Shown: in pieces, positions 1-5,209 of the stretch
Position numbering within the stretch: position 1 is the stretch's first letter
How the letters are laid out: each line of letters begins with the position of its first letter
Assembly (NCBI GenBank): GCA_002363515.1
Contig: DEVX01000020.1
Location: 1-11,579, forward strand
Direction of reading: 5' to 3'
DNA from: Candidatus Saccharibacteria bacterium UBA3225
Lineage (GTDB): Bacteria > Patescibacteriota > Saccharimonadia > Saccharimonadales > Saccharimonadaceae
Length of the DNA stretch: 11,579 nucleotides
Position numbers and translations under genes: made by a program
The notes under the pieces: generated by a model
Told to the model about the DNA's origin: nothing
Databases searched by the model: none
What the model saw: only the letters and a program-made list of their open reading frames with translations

Positions 1-1
1 T

Positions 2-139
2 AATAAAAAACAGGCTAAATACGGATCCGTTGATACGACCTATCGGCATTATTTTGGCGTGGATCCAGATATTGTAAACCAACATACGCCTGAAATTCTT
101 TTCGATATTGACCCGCCAGAATGGGCGAATAAGAAATGA
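2..139 (+). CDS. C-terminal end of an unidentified protein (5' end outside the window)
   Basis: An open frame enters from the left edge and runs for 45 codons to a TGA at 137-139. The visible residues are hydrophilic and rich in Tyr, Asp and Pro, and end in PPEWANKK. No membrane segment or catalytic motif is visible. I do not recognise the family, and too little is present to guess a function. The frame is supported as real by the strong hairpin terminator that starts immediately after its stop codon and by the absence of competing genes here. It converges on the VanZ-like gene, from which it is separated only by the shared terminator. Confidence 0.6.
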   Translation, partial: NKKQAKYGSVDTTYRHYFGVDPDIVNQHTPEILFDIDPPEWANKK

Positions 140-170
140 AAAATGCCCCAGCGTGGGGCATTTTGTTTAC
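140..170. terminator. Bidirectional rho-independent terminator
   Basis: An 11-base inverted repeat (arms 140-150 and 154-164, core TGCCCCA/TGGGGCA, loop GCG) is flanked by A residues on the left and T residues on the right. It can therefore end the + strand gene stopping at 139 and the minus strand VanZ-like gene stopping at 167. Both stop codons lie within a few bases of the stem. Confidence 0.85.
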
Positions 171-595
171 CGCCTAGTCTTAGCTATTCCTACGATAGTT
201 CCAGCTGCAATTCCGCACAGATTTATAAACGCATCAAACGCCATCATGGCGCGTCCGGGAGCGACGCTTTGGATGGCTTCGTCAAAGATAGCAACCGACC
301 CGAAGAATAAAAGGGTAATAATAATCGCATTAAGACGTTTATCGCAAGTAGCTAATAGTGCACGATAGCCTAGCCAAGCTAAAACGAAATGTACGCCAAA
401 ATGTGCCATCTTGCGAATGAGCCTATGGAACCCACGATACGACACATTGATGCCGATTAACCTAATGAGTGCATAAATCTTTTGCGCCAACCATCCAGAA
501 GTAGCAGAGCTTTCGGCGGCATTCTGTCGTGATAGGTAGACCGTCAATAATAGCCATATGACTACTAGGGCCCACCGTATAGCCTGTTTCTTCAT
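167..595 (-). CDS. VanZ-like family membrane protein
   Basis: This 142-residue protein has about four hydrophobic helices (roughly residues 5-22, 63-82, 88-105 and 120-138). It shows the signatures of the VanZ-like family (PF04892): a short Y-L-S-R-Q segment after helix 1, R61-K-M-A-H65-F at the start of helix 2, and D105-E-A-I-Q followed by P-G-R and D121-x-x-x-N before helix 4. VanZ was named from teicoplanin resistance clusters, but most chromosomal homologues have no defined role, so resistance should not be inferred. Translation starts at the ATG at 595, preceded by a good GGAGG. It lies downstream of the SDR gene on the same strand, but a -10 box in the 80-base gap suggests its own promoter. 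Confidence 0.85.
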   Translation of the reverse strand: MKKQAIRWALVVIWLLLTVYLSRQNAAESSATSGWLAQKIYALIRLIGINVSYRGFHRLIRKMAHFGVHFVLAWLGYRALLATCDKRLNAIIITLLFFGSVAIFDEAIQSVAPGRAMMAFDAFINLCGIAAGTIVGIAKTRR

Positions 596-615
596 GACAC
601 CTCCAATGTAATGTT

Positions 616-630
616 CTAGGTCTTGCCTAG
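616..630 (-). other. Small hairpin in the leader of the VanZ-like gene
   Basis: The arms CTAGG (616-620) and CCTAG (626-630) are perfectly complementary around a five-base loop. They lie between the predicted -10 box and the ribosome-binding site. There is no T run, so it is not an obvious terminator for the upstream SDR gene. Its role is unknown. Confidence 0.35.
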
Positions 631-636
631 TTGTAT

Positions 637-665
637 ATTATACCGCAGTTTCAGGCTTGGCTCAT
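637..665 (-). promoter_or_regulatory. Putative promoter for the VanZ-like gene
   Basis: A perfect TATAAT reads on the minus strand at 642-637. A weak -35 (ATGAGC, 665-660) lies 17 bases upstream. It sits in the gap between the SDR stop codon and the VanZ-like start, so the latter may be transcribed independently. Confidence 0.45.
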
Positions 666-675
666 GCATAAGCTT

Positions 676-1437
676 TTACACGGCTGTATAACCGCCGTCT
701 ACAGGCAGGATTACGCCAGTGACATAACTAGCTTCTTTGCTAGCTAAGAAAAGCAGGGCAGCATCAAGCTCTCCGGCTTGGCCATAGCGTTGCATTGGGA
801 CATGACTTTTGGCAAATTCCTGGAAGCGATCGGTGTCGAGAACTTCAGTAGTCAATTCGGTATAGAAATAGCCAGGGCAAATTGCATTACATGTGATGCC
901 GTCGGTGGCTAATTCGGCTGCTACGGCTCGCGTAAAGTTTACCACTGCGCCCTTGGAGGCGTGATAGGCAACCGTATGAATCTCAGTATTGCCTACAAGG
1001 CCATACATTGAGGCGATATTAATAATTCTACCGTACTTTTGTTTCTGCATAATTTTTGCGAAAGCCCTAGTCATCTTGAAGACTGAAGTCTCGTCGGTAG
1101 CTATAGTGAAATCCCATTCTTCATCGCTCATCTCGGTTACGCCCTTGTCTTTTGAAGAACCTGCACAGTTCAAAAGTATGTCTACCTTGCCAAACTCCGC
1201 TTCAGCCTTCGCGGCCGCGGCTTCAATATCCTCAGTGCTAGTAACGTCGCATTTTATAGGTAATACTTTAGGCGCCCCCGCTTTCTCGAGCTCGGGTTTA
1301 AAAGCCTCTAGGCGCTCAAAGCGACGTGCGAGAATTACTAAGCTTGCGCCTTGGCGAGCTAAAGCAAGCGCCATTTGTTTGCCGAGTCCGCTAGAAGCAC
1401 CGCTCACAACGGCGATTTGTTCCTTAAAATCAAACAT
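676..1437 (-). CDS. SDR family NAD(P)-dependent oxidoreductase
   Basis: This 253-residue classical short-chain dehydrogenase/reductase resembles FabG and gluconate 5-dehydrogenase. Visible motifs are the nucleotide-binding S12-G-A-S-S-G-L-G19, N90-C-A-G93, catalytic Ser143 (N-I-A-S), Y158-H-A-S-K162, and the P188-G motif after the active site. A Rossmann fold with a C-terminal L-P-V-D-G-G-Y segment is typical of the family, as is the length. In the position of the fourth catalytic residue (the Asn of the usual N-L-x-G-V-F segment) I read Asp115. The substrate cannot be inferred; SDRs reduce or oxidise many sugars, acyl chains and alcohols. The start at 1437 is preceded by AAAGGA and an extended -10 box. 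There is no clear terminator after it, so read-through into the VanZ-like gene is possible. Confidence 0.9.
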   Translation of the reverse strand: MFDFKEQIAVVSGASSGLGKQMALALARQGASLVILARRFERLEAFKPELEKAGAPKVLPIKCDVTSTEDIEAAAAKAEAEFGKVDILLNCAGSSKDKGVTEMSDEEWDFTIATDETSVFKMTRAFAKIMQKQKYGRIINIASMYGLVGNTEIHTVAYHASKGAVVNFTRAVAAELATDGITCNAICPGYFYTELTTEVLDTDRFQEFAKSHVPMQRYGQAGELDAALLFLASKEASYVTGVILPVDGGYTAV

Positions 1438-1461
1438 AGTATCCTTTCTTAATCTATAAGT

Positions 1462-1470
1462 ATTATATCA
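1462..1470 (-). promoter_or_regulatory. Extended -10 promoter of the SDR gene
   Basis: TGATATAAT, an extended -10 with a perfect TATAAT at 1467-1462, reads on the minus strand about 25 bases before the ATG. No convincing -35 is visible. AAAGGA lies between it and the start. Confidence 0.6.
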
Positions 1471-1498
1471 TCATACACTTTGGCGCATTATGCTAGTG

Positions 1499-1504
1499 TA
1501 TAAT
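1499..1504 (+). promoter_or_regulatory. Putative -10 box overlapping the first possible start codon of the next gene
   Basis: A perfect TATAAT occupies 1499-1504 and overlaps the ATG at 1503. If it is the -10 element, transcription would begin near 1511 and the first usable start would be the in-frame ATG at 1515, giving a nearly leaderless mRNA. No good -35 is visible. Confidence 0.4.
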
Positions 1505-1907
1505 GAAAACAGATATGAAGGATATATCTATATTCGGCGCTACGCTTCAGCTTGATGGTACTACCGTATTTCTGCTAATTGTCGGTGGCATAGTGATATG
1601 GTTATTAATGTCCTTCTTATTTACTAGCTCAAATGAGGAACCTGTTGAGGTAATCGTTAGGACGGAGAACGCGCCACTACCAAAAGAAACTAAAAAACCC
1701 GACCACAAAAAAGACGAGGACGAGGCAAAAAAAGAAGCATTGCGGCGCAAAGAACAGCGCGAACGCCGAAAAGAATTCGTTGAACGTCTTCTGTCGACGC
1801 TCAAAAAAGCCGCCGTGCTTTTGCTAGAGAGTTCTTGGATGATAGGCTTATCCGTTGCGATTATTCTTACGGTCTACTTTATAACGCAAAACATGCTCAT
1901 AGAGTGA
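1503..1907 (+). CDS. Small two-helix membrane protein, function unknown
   Basis: This frame of 134 codons encodes a hydrophobic helix near residues 20-40, a highly charged Lys/Arg/Glu-rich stretch at about 44-98 that is probably helical or coiled-coil, and a second hydrophobic helix at about 103-128. I do not recognise a family. The basic central segment should lie in the cytoplasm, making the protein a hairpin anchored at both ends. Neither the ATG at 1503 nor the one at 1515 has a Shine-Dalgarno. A perfect TATAAT overlaps the first, so I prefer 1515 (130 residues), but the longer frame is listed. The gene is divergent from the SDR gene, and its TGA directly abuts the trxB stop codon. Confidence 0.7.
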   Translation: MKTDMKDISIFGATLQLDGTTVFLLIVGGIVIWLLMSFLFTSSNEEPVEVIVRTENAPLPKETKKPDHKKDEDEAKKEALRRKEQRERRKEFVERLLSTLKKAAVLLLESSWMIGLSVAIILTVYFITQNMLIE

Positions 1908-2807
1908 TTATTCTGCTAGGTAGTTTAATGCGGCCGTTGCGGCTATTGCGCCGTCACAGGTAGCCGTCACTAACTGGCGAAGGTCCTTTTTACGGACATC
2001 TCCGGCCACAAATATGCCGCTAATATTAGTTTCGCAATTTTCCGTTGCTATAACATATCCACTTTCGTCTACTTTTAATCCATCAATCAAATCTTTCGCT
2101 TTTGGTATTCTGCCGATTGACACAAATAAACCATCAAGTGATATTTCCTCAGTTTTGCCACCATGGTCTACGGTTATGCTCTGGAGCCTTCGATCGCCGT
2201 TTAGGGCTACGATAGTAGAGTTTAATACGAGTTCAATATTTTTTGCCGCACGGACCTTTTTAACCAAATCTTCGCTCCCGCGAAAGCTTTCGCGACGGTG
2301 AATTAAAAATACTTTTTCGGCTATACCAGACAAATATAGCGCCTCGTGCAGGGCGGAATTACCCCCGCCATTTACGGCCACGGTTTTGCCATTATAGAAA
2401 CCGCCATCGCAGGTTGCGCAATAAGATACTCCGAAGCCAGTAAATATTTCTTCGTTATCAAGATTAAGCTTGCGAGGTTCGGTTCCGCTAGCAAGAATGA
2501 CCGCCTTGGCTTTATATTGGTCGTCCTCCGTTACGATAAGATTGGAATTGCTATCATGCGATATCTTTTCGACGTTTTCAAATTCAATCTCCACGCCTAA
2601 ATCCTCGACCTGCTTTTGTAGGGTTTGGCCAAATTCTAAACCAGTGATACCAGGTGCTGCTGGATAGTTGTCAATTTTGGAAGTGTTGATTATTTGCCCC
2701 CCGCAGGCTACCGACTCTAGTACGAGTACTTTTTTATTTGCTCGGACAGCATAAATTGCTGCCGTAAGGCCGGCTGGACCACCGCCGACAATTGCGATAT
2801 CATACAT
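1908..2807 (-). CDS. trxB: Thioredoxin reductase
   Basis: This 299-residue flavoprotein passes electrons from NADPH through FAD and a redox disulfide to thioredoxin in the cytoplasm. Motifs in order are the FAD-binding G8-G-G-P-A-G13, the redox-active C130-A-T-C133, the NADPH-binding G147-G-G-N-S-A with H170-R-R-E-S-F-R176, and the C-terminal FAD-contacting G269-D-V-R. Length is close to the usual 305-320. It is the second gene of a trxA-trxB operon; the trxA stop and trxB start share one base (TAATG), implying translational coupling. The cognate substrate is presumably the thioredoxin encoded just upstream. No terminator is visible after its stop codon. Confidence 0.95.
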   Translation of the reverse strand: MYDIAIVGGGPAGLTAAIYAVRANKKVLVLESVACGGQIINTSKIDNYPAAPGITGLEFGQTLQKQVEDLGVEIEFENVEKISHDSNSNLIVTEDDQYKAKAVILASGTEPRKLNLDNEEIFTGFGVSYCATCDGGFYNGKTVAVNGGGNSALHEALYLSGIAEKVFLIHRRESFRGSEDLVKKVRAAKNIELVLNSTIVALNGDRRLQSITVDHGGKTEEISLDGLFVSIGRIPKAKDLIDGLKVDESGYVIATENCETNISGIFVAGDVRKKDLRQLVTATCDGAIAATAALNYLAE

Positions 2808-3118
2808 TATTTACTCACCATCTTTATTAAGCGTTTTTTAGGTTGTAAGCCAACCCTTCGATCGACTTCTTTACCGTCTTTAAAAACCATAACGCAGGGA
2901 ATTGAGGAAACTTCATATTCTTCGGCCAAATCAGGATTTTCGTCAATATCTACGGTAACAATCAAAAAATCGTCTCGTTCTTCCGCCAGTTCTTCTAGGA
3001 CTGGATGTAGAGCTTGACATGGCGGGCACCATTCGGCGTTAAAGTCGACCAGTACCGGCTTTTTGTTCTTTAAGACTTTTTCTGCGAAGTTTTCTTTCGT
3101 TCCCTCGATAATCTTCAT
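2807..3118 (-). CDS. trxA: Thioredoxin with an atypical WCPPC active site
   Basis: This 103-residue single-domain thioredoxin has the buried Asp25 (V-D-F), the redox motif W30-C-P-P-C34 and the cis-proline loop I73-P74. Thioredoxins reduce disulfides in cytoplasmic proteins and are recycled by thioredoxin reductase, here encoded by the overlapping downstream gene. Two positions differ from the classic family: the motif is CPPC rather than CGPC, and the residue after the cis-proline is Cys75 instead of the usual Thr. It has no signal peptide, so it should be cytoplasmic. The start at 3118 has a clear AAAGGAG and is preceded by a promoter. Confidence 0.93.
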   Translation of the reverse strand: MKIIEGTKENFAEKVLKNKKPVLVDFNAEWCPPCQALHPVLEELAEERDDFLIVTVDIDENPDLAEEYEVSSIPCVMVFKDGKEVDRRVGLQPKKRLIKMVSK

Positions 3119-3139
3119 CTTCTAACTCCTTTAATATAA

Positions 3140-3168
3140 ATAATAGCTTATTTCGAGAGAATCGTAAA
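3140..3168 (-). promoter_or_regulatory. Promoter of trxA-trxB
   Basis: On the minus strand, TTTACG (3168-3163) and TATTAT (3145-3140) are separated by 17 bases. The predicted transcript starts near 3133, so the leader would be only about 15 bases and would begin almost at the AAAGGAG ribosome-binding site. Confidence 0.55.
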
Positions 3169-3203
3169 AACATCGTTATGTAACAAAGCCTTATTTCTTG
3201 TAT

Positions 3204-3232
3204 TTTACAAAACTCAACAGATATGCTAAAAT
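3204..3232 (+). promoter_or_regulatory. Promoter of rpmG, placed for a leaderless mRNA
   Basis: TTTACA (3204-3209), a 17-base spacer and TAAAAT (3227-3232) with an upstream TG at 3224-3225 make a good extended promoter. Only 9 bases separate the -10 from the ATG at 3242. Transcription should therefore start at or within a few bases of the start codon. Confidence 0.7.
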
Positions 3233-3241
3233 AGTCCCAAT

Positions 3242-3451
3242 ATGGCAAAGAAAAATAATACCAAGCGTAAGCTTGTCGGCATGGTGTCCGAAGAATCTGG
3301 TATTCGCCTTTACTATACCAAGAAGAACACTATGAACACGCCAGACAAGCTAAGTCTTCGCAAGTATGATCCAGTTTTGCGCAAACATGTGATCTTCACG
3401 GAAACGAAGAAAAATCTTGGTCGCAATGAAGTAAAGGAAAAGAAGCGCTAA
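3242..3451 (+). CDS. rpmG: 50S ribosomal protein bL33
   Basis: The 69 residues match bL33: an N-terminal M-A-K-K, then T-K-R-K-L-V-G, K-N-T-x-N-T-P-D-K-L near residues 28-37 and K-Y-D-P-x-L-R-K-H near 41-49. It is the form without the zinc-binding cysteines. A Lys-rich tail of about 15 residues makes it longer than the usual 50-55. bL33 sits near the E site of the large subunit. The start is fixed by homology, yet no Shine-Dalgarno precedes it and the -10 box ends 9 bases before the ATG, so the mRNA looks leaderless. In many bacteria rpmG lies just upstream of secE; here it is on the opposite strand beyond rplA. A strong terminator follows. Confidence 0.93.
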   Translation: MAKKNNTKRKLVGMVSEESGIRLYYTKKNTMNTPDKLSLRKYDPVLRKHVIFTETKKNLGRNEVKEKKR

Positions 3452-3454
3452 AAG

Positions 3455-3485
3455 ATATGCCCCAACTCGAGAGGGGCATATTTTT
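3455..3485 (+). terminator. Rho-independent terminator of rpmG
   Basis: A perfect 9-base stem (ATATGCCCC at 3455-3463, GGGGCATAT at 3473-3481) with a nine-base loop is followed by a T run. It begins four bases after the rpmG stop codon. Confidence 0.88.
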
Positions 3486-3508
3486 ATTGCTAACGACGAT
3501 GCCATTAA

Positions 3509-3517
3509 TGCTAAAAT
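3509..3517 (+). promoter_or_regulatory. Extended -10 promoter of the 3541 gene
   Basis: TGCTAAAAT is identical to the extended -10 of rpmG. Here it lies 23 bases before the ATG, and AAGGAG (3529-3534) sits between, so this mRNA has a short conventional leader. A -35 is not obvious. Confidence 0.55.
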
Positions 3518-3540
3518 AAAAAACAAAGAAGGAGAAATAT

Positions 3541-4116
3541 ATGAACAGCGAACCAAATATGAAAAGCGGCAAAAGTTGGATGATTTGTTCTATTATTCTC
3601 TTAGTGATATTAATTATTGGCGGTGCGTTTGCTGCTATGATTATCGCAAAGGGCAACCGCGACACGAATAGGCTCGCCGATGTAGAACAACAACTAAAAG
3701 AAAAAGAAGAAAAAATCTCGCAACTTGAGAAGGCTGACGGCGATGAACAAGAAGAAATGTCGAATAGGCTTACGCAGATTGATATAGAAGGGTTGAAAAA
3801 GGTGGCCGGCGTCTCGTCGGGCGAAGGCTTATATTTGTCCATTAATAAACTTGAATTCACAAATGACGGGAAGTATCTCTATGCAATCGGTGGCATCAGC
3901 GCATCAGGTTTTGGCGGTGCTGGAGTGTGGTATAAGAGTACTACGAGTGATGCGGAATGGCAGACAATAGTTAAGGGCGCGCAGGCCGTAGACGATTGTT
4001 CTAACTATTCAAAAGAGGTCTTAGATTTCATGAAAGATTATAGCTATATTGATGACGATCTTCCGAGCAGGTATCTTGCTTGTAGACAGGCCGATGGAAG
4101 TATCTTCCCGGAATAA
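3541..4116 (+). CDS. Single-pass membrane protein with coiled coil, function unknown
   Basis: This 191-residue protein has a short hydrophilic start, one strongly hydrophobic helix at about residues 13-37, a charged Glu/Lys/Gln segment at about 44-75 likely to be a coiled coil, and a C-terminal globular part rich in Gly and Tyr at about 95-191. The helix could be a signal anchor placing the C-terminal part outside the cell. Cys153 and Cys181 are the only cysteines in that part and could form a disulfide. There is no recognisable catalytic motif. It is monocistronic, with its own promoter, a clear GGAG and a strong terminator, and lies between rpmG and the convergent rplA. Confidence 0.8.
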   Translation: MNSEPNMKSGKSWMICSIILLVILIIGGAFAAMIIAKGNRDTNRLADVEQQLKEKEEKISQLEKADGDEQEEMSNRLTQIDIEGLKKVAGVSSGEGLYLSINKLEFTNDGKYLYAIGGISASGFGGAGVWYKSTTSDAEWQTIVKGAQAVDDCSNYSKEVLDFMKDYSYIDDDLPSRYLACRQADGSIFPE

Positions 4117-4122
4117 AACATC

Positions 4123-4150
4123 AAAAAATCCCCCAACTGGGGGATTTTTT
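4123..4150. terminator. Bidirectional rho-independent terminator
   Basis: A perfect 12-base inverted repeat has arms 4123-4134 and 4139-4150 around the loop AACT. The inner core is TCCCCC/GGGGGA, with six A on the left and six T on the right. It serves the + strand gene ending at 4116 and the minus strand rplA ending at 4165. Confidence 0.92.
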
Positions 4151-4164
4151 GAACTATTAATCTG

Positions 4165-5052
4165 TTAGTTGTAGATATTTTCGACTAGTATGCTAGGACC
4201 CATGGTCGTGGAGATATAGACGGACTTAACATATTGACCTTTGATAGATGCAGGTTTTTGGCTTTTTAGGCTTTCTACGAAAGCGTTGATATTCTCCATT
4301 AATTTGTCTGCGCCGAAGCTAAGCTTGCCAAGACCTACGTGGACAATAGCTTGTTTGTCGACGCGGTATTCAATCTTACCGGCCTTTGCTTCTTTGACAG
4401 CCTTCTCGATGTCGGTAGTAACCGTACCGGCTTTCGGATTCGGCATTAAGCCTTTTGGGCCAAGAAGACGGGCATACTTACCAAGTTTTGGCATATATTG
4501 TGGAGTAGAGATAAGAACATCGAAATCTAGCTGTTCTTTATCGAGACGCTTCGTGAATTCTTCATCCTCGGCGATATCTGCACCGGCGGCCTTTGCTGCT
4601 TTAGCAATATCTAGTGGCGCAAATACGGCTACGCGTACGTCTTTACCAGTACCAGCTGGCAAAGTGACGGTTGCGCGAATGTTCTGATCTGCCTGTCGTG
4701 GGTCTACGCCAAGGCGGAAATGCATTTCTAGTGTAGCGTCAAACTTAACCGGGCTAGTCTCGATTGCGAGTTTTACCGCCTCTTCGAGGCTGTAAGCTTT
4801 GTTTTTCTCGACTTTTTCATTAGCTTTGCGGTAGTTTTTACCACGGCGCTCTAGGCGGCTACGAGTGACGGGCTTTGGCCCAACTTTCTTTTCTGGCTCT
4901 GCGGCGCGCTCTGCTTTGCGAGCTTGACGCTCTTCTTCAGCTTTTACTTCTTCAACGTGTTTTTTAGATTTTTTGCCAGCTTTGGCAAATTTCTCTTCGG
5001 CAACTTCTTCTACTGGAGTATCGATAACTTCTTTGGCTTCTTCTTCGGCCAT
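4165..5052 (-). CDS. rplA: 50S ribosomal protein uL1 with N-terminal extension
   Basis: This protein has 295 residues when started at the ATG at 5052, which has AAAGGA seven bases upstream; a longer frame to 5145 lacks such support and would include the promoter. The uL1 core starts near residue 70 and contains the signature L197-G-P-K-G-L-M-P-N-P-K-A-G near the middle of the core. uL1 forms the mobile L1 stalk and in many bacteria represses its own rplK-rplA mRNA. The first 70 residues are an acidic, Lys/Ala/Glu-rich extension absent from ordinary L1 of about 230 residues. Normally rplA directly follows rplK; here a two-gene cassette on the other strand separates them, and rplA has its own promoter. 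Confidence 0.95.
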   Translation of the reverse strand: MAEEEAKEVIDTPVEEVAEEKFAKAGKKSKKHVEEVKAEEERQARKAERAAEPEKKVGPKPVTRSRLERRGKNYRKANEKVEKNKAYSLEEAVKLAIETSPVKFDATLEMHFRLGVDPRQADQNIRATVTLPAGTGKDVRVAVFAPLDIAKAAKAAGADIAEDEEFTKRLDKEQLDFDVLISTPQYMPKLGKYARLLGPKGLMPNPKAGTVTTDIEKAVKEAKAGKIEYRVDKQAIVHVGLGKLSFGADKLMENINAFVESLKSQKPASIKGQYVKSVYISTTMGPSILVENIYN

Positions 5053-5116
5053 AAAAACATCCTTTCGCGGTACAAGCGAGTAAACACTCTCCCGACAATT
5101 AAAATTAACTCTATTA

Positions 5117-5145
5117 ATTGTAGCACAAAACGGATAGAAAATCAA
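5117..5145 (-). promoter_or_regulatory. Promoter of rplA
   Basis: On the minus strand TTGATT (5145-5140), a 17-base spacer and TACAAT (5122-5117) preceded by TG at the extended -10 position form a good promoter. The predicted leader of about 58 bases contains a small GAGT/ACTC hairpin and the AAAGGA that decides the start at 5052. Confidence 0.65.
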
Positions 5146-5192
5146 GTAGAGCGGTAAGCCTGTAGCTTTTTGTATCGTTTTCTATTAGCTTA

Positions 5193-5201
5193 TGGTAAAA
5201 T
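5193..5201 (+). promoter_or_regulatory. Extended -10 promoter of the metallopeptidase gene (leaderless)
   Basis: TGGTAAAAT, with -10 TAAAAT at 5196-5201, ends only 8 bases before the ATG at 5210. No Shine-Dalgarno precedes the start. A weak TTGTAT at 5170-5175 is too far (20-base spacer) to be a good -35. Confidence 0.6.
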
Positions 5202-5209
5202 AACGATAG

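Noticed and set aside
989..1459. Long open frame antisense to the SDR gene
   Set aside because: It is the complement of a gene with complete SDR motifs, has no ribosome-binding site or recognisable protein features, and is Ser/Ala-rich as expected of a shadow frame.
4241..4687. Long open frame antisense to rplA
   Set aside because: The opposite frame is an unmistakable uL1. The antisense product has no recognisable features and no start signals.
5053..5145. Longer start for rplA at 5145
   Set aside because: The extra 31 residues have no ribosome-binding site, are unlike the rest of the protein and cover the promoter; the ATG at 5052 has AAAGGA at good spacing.
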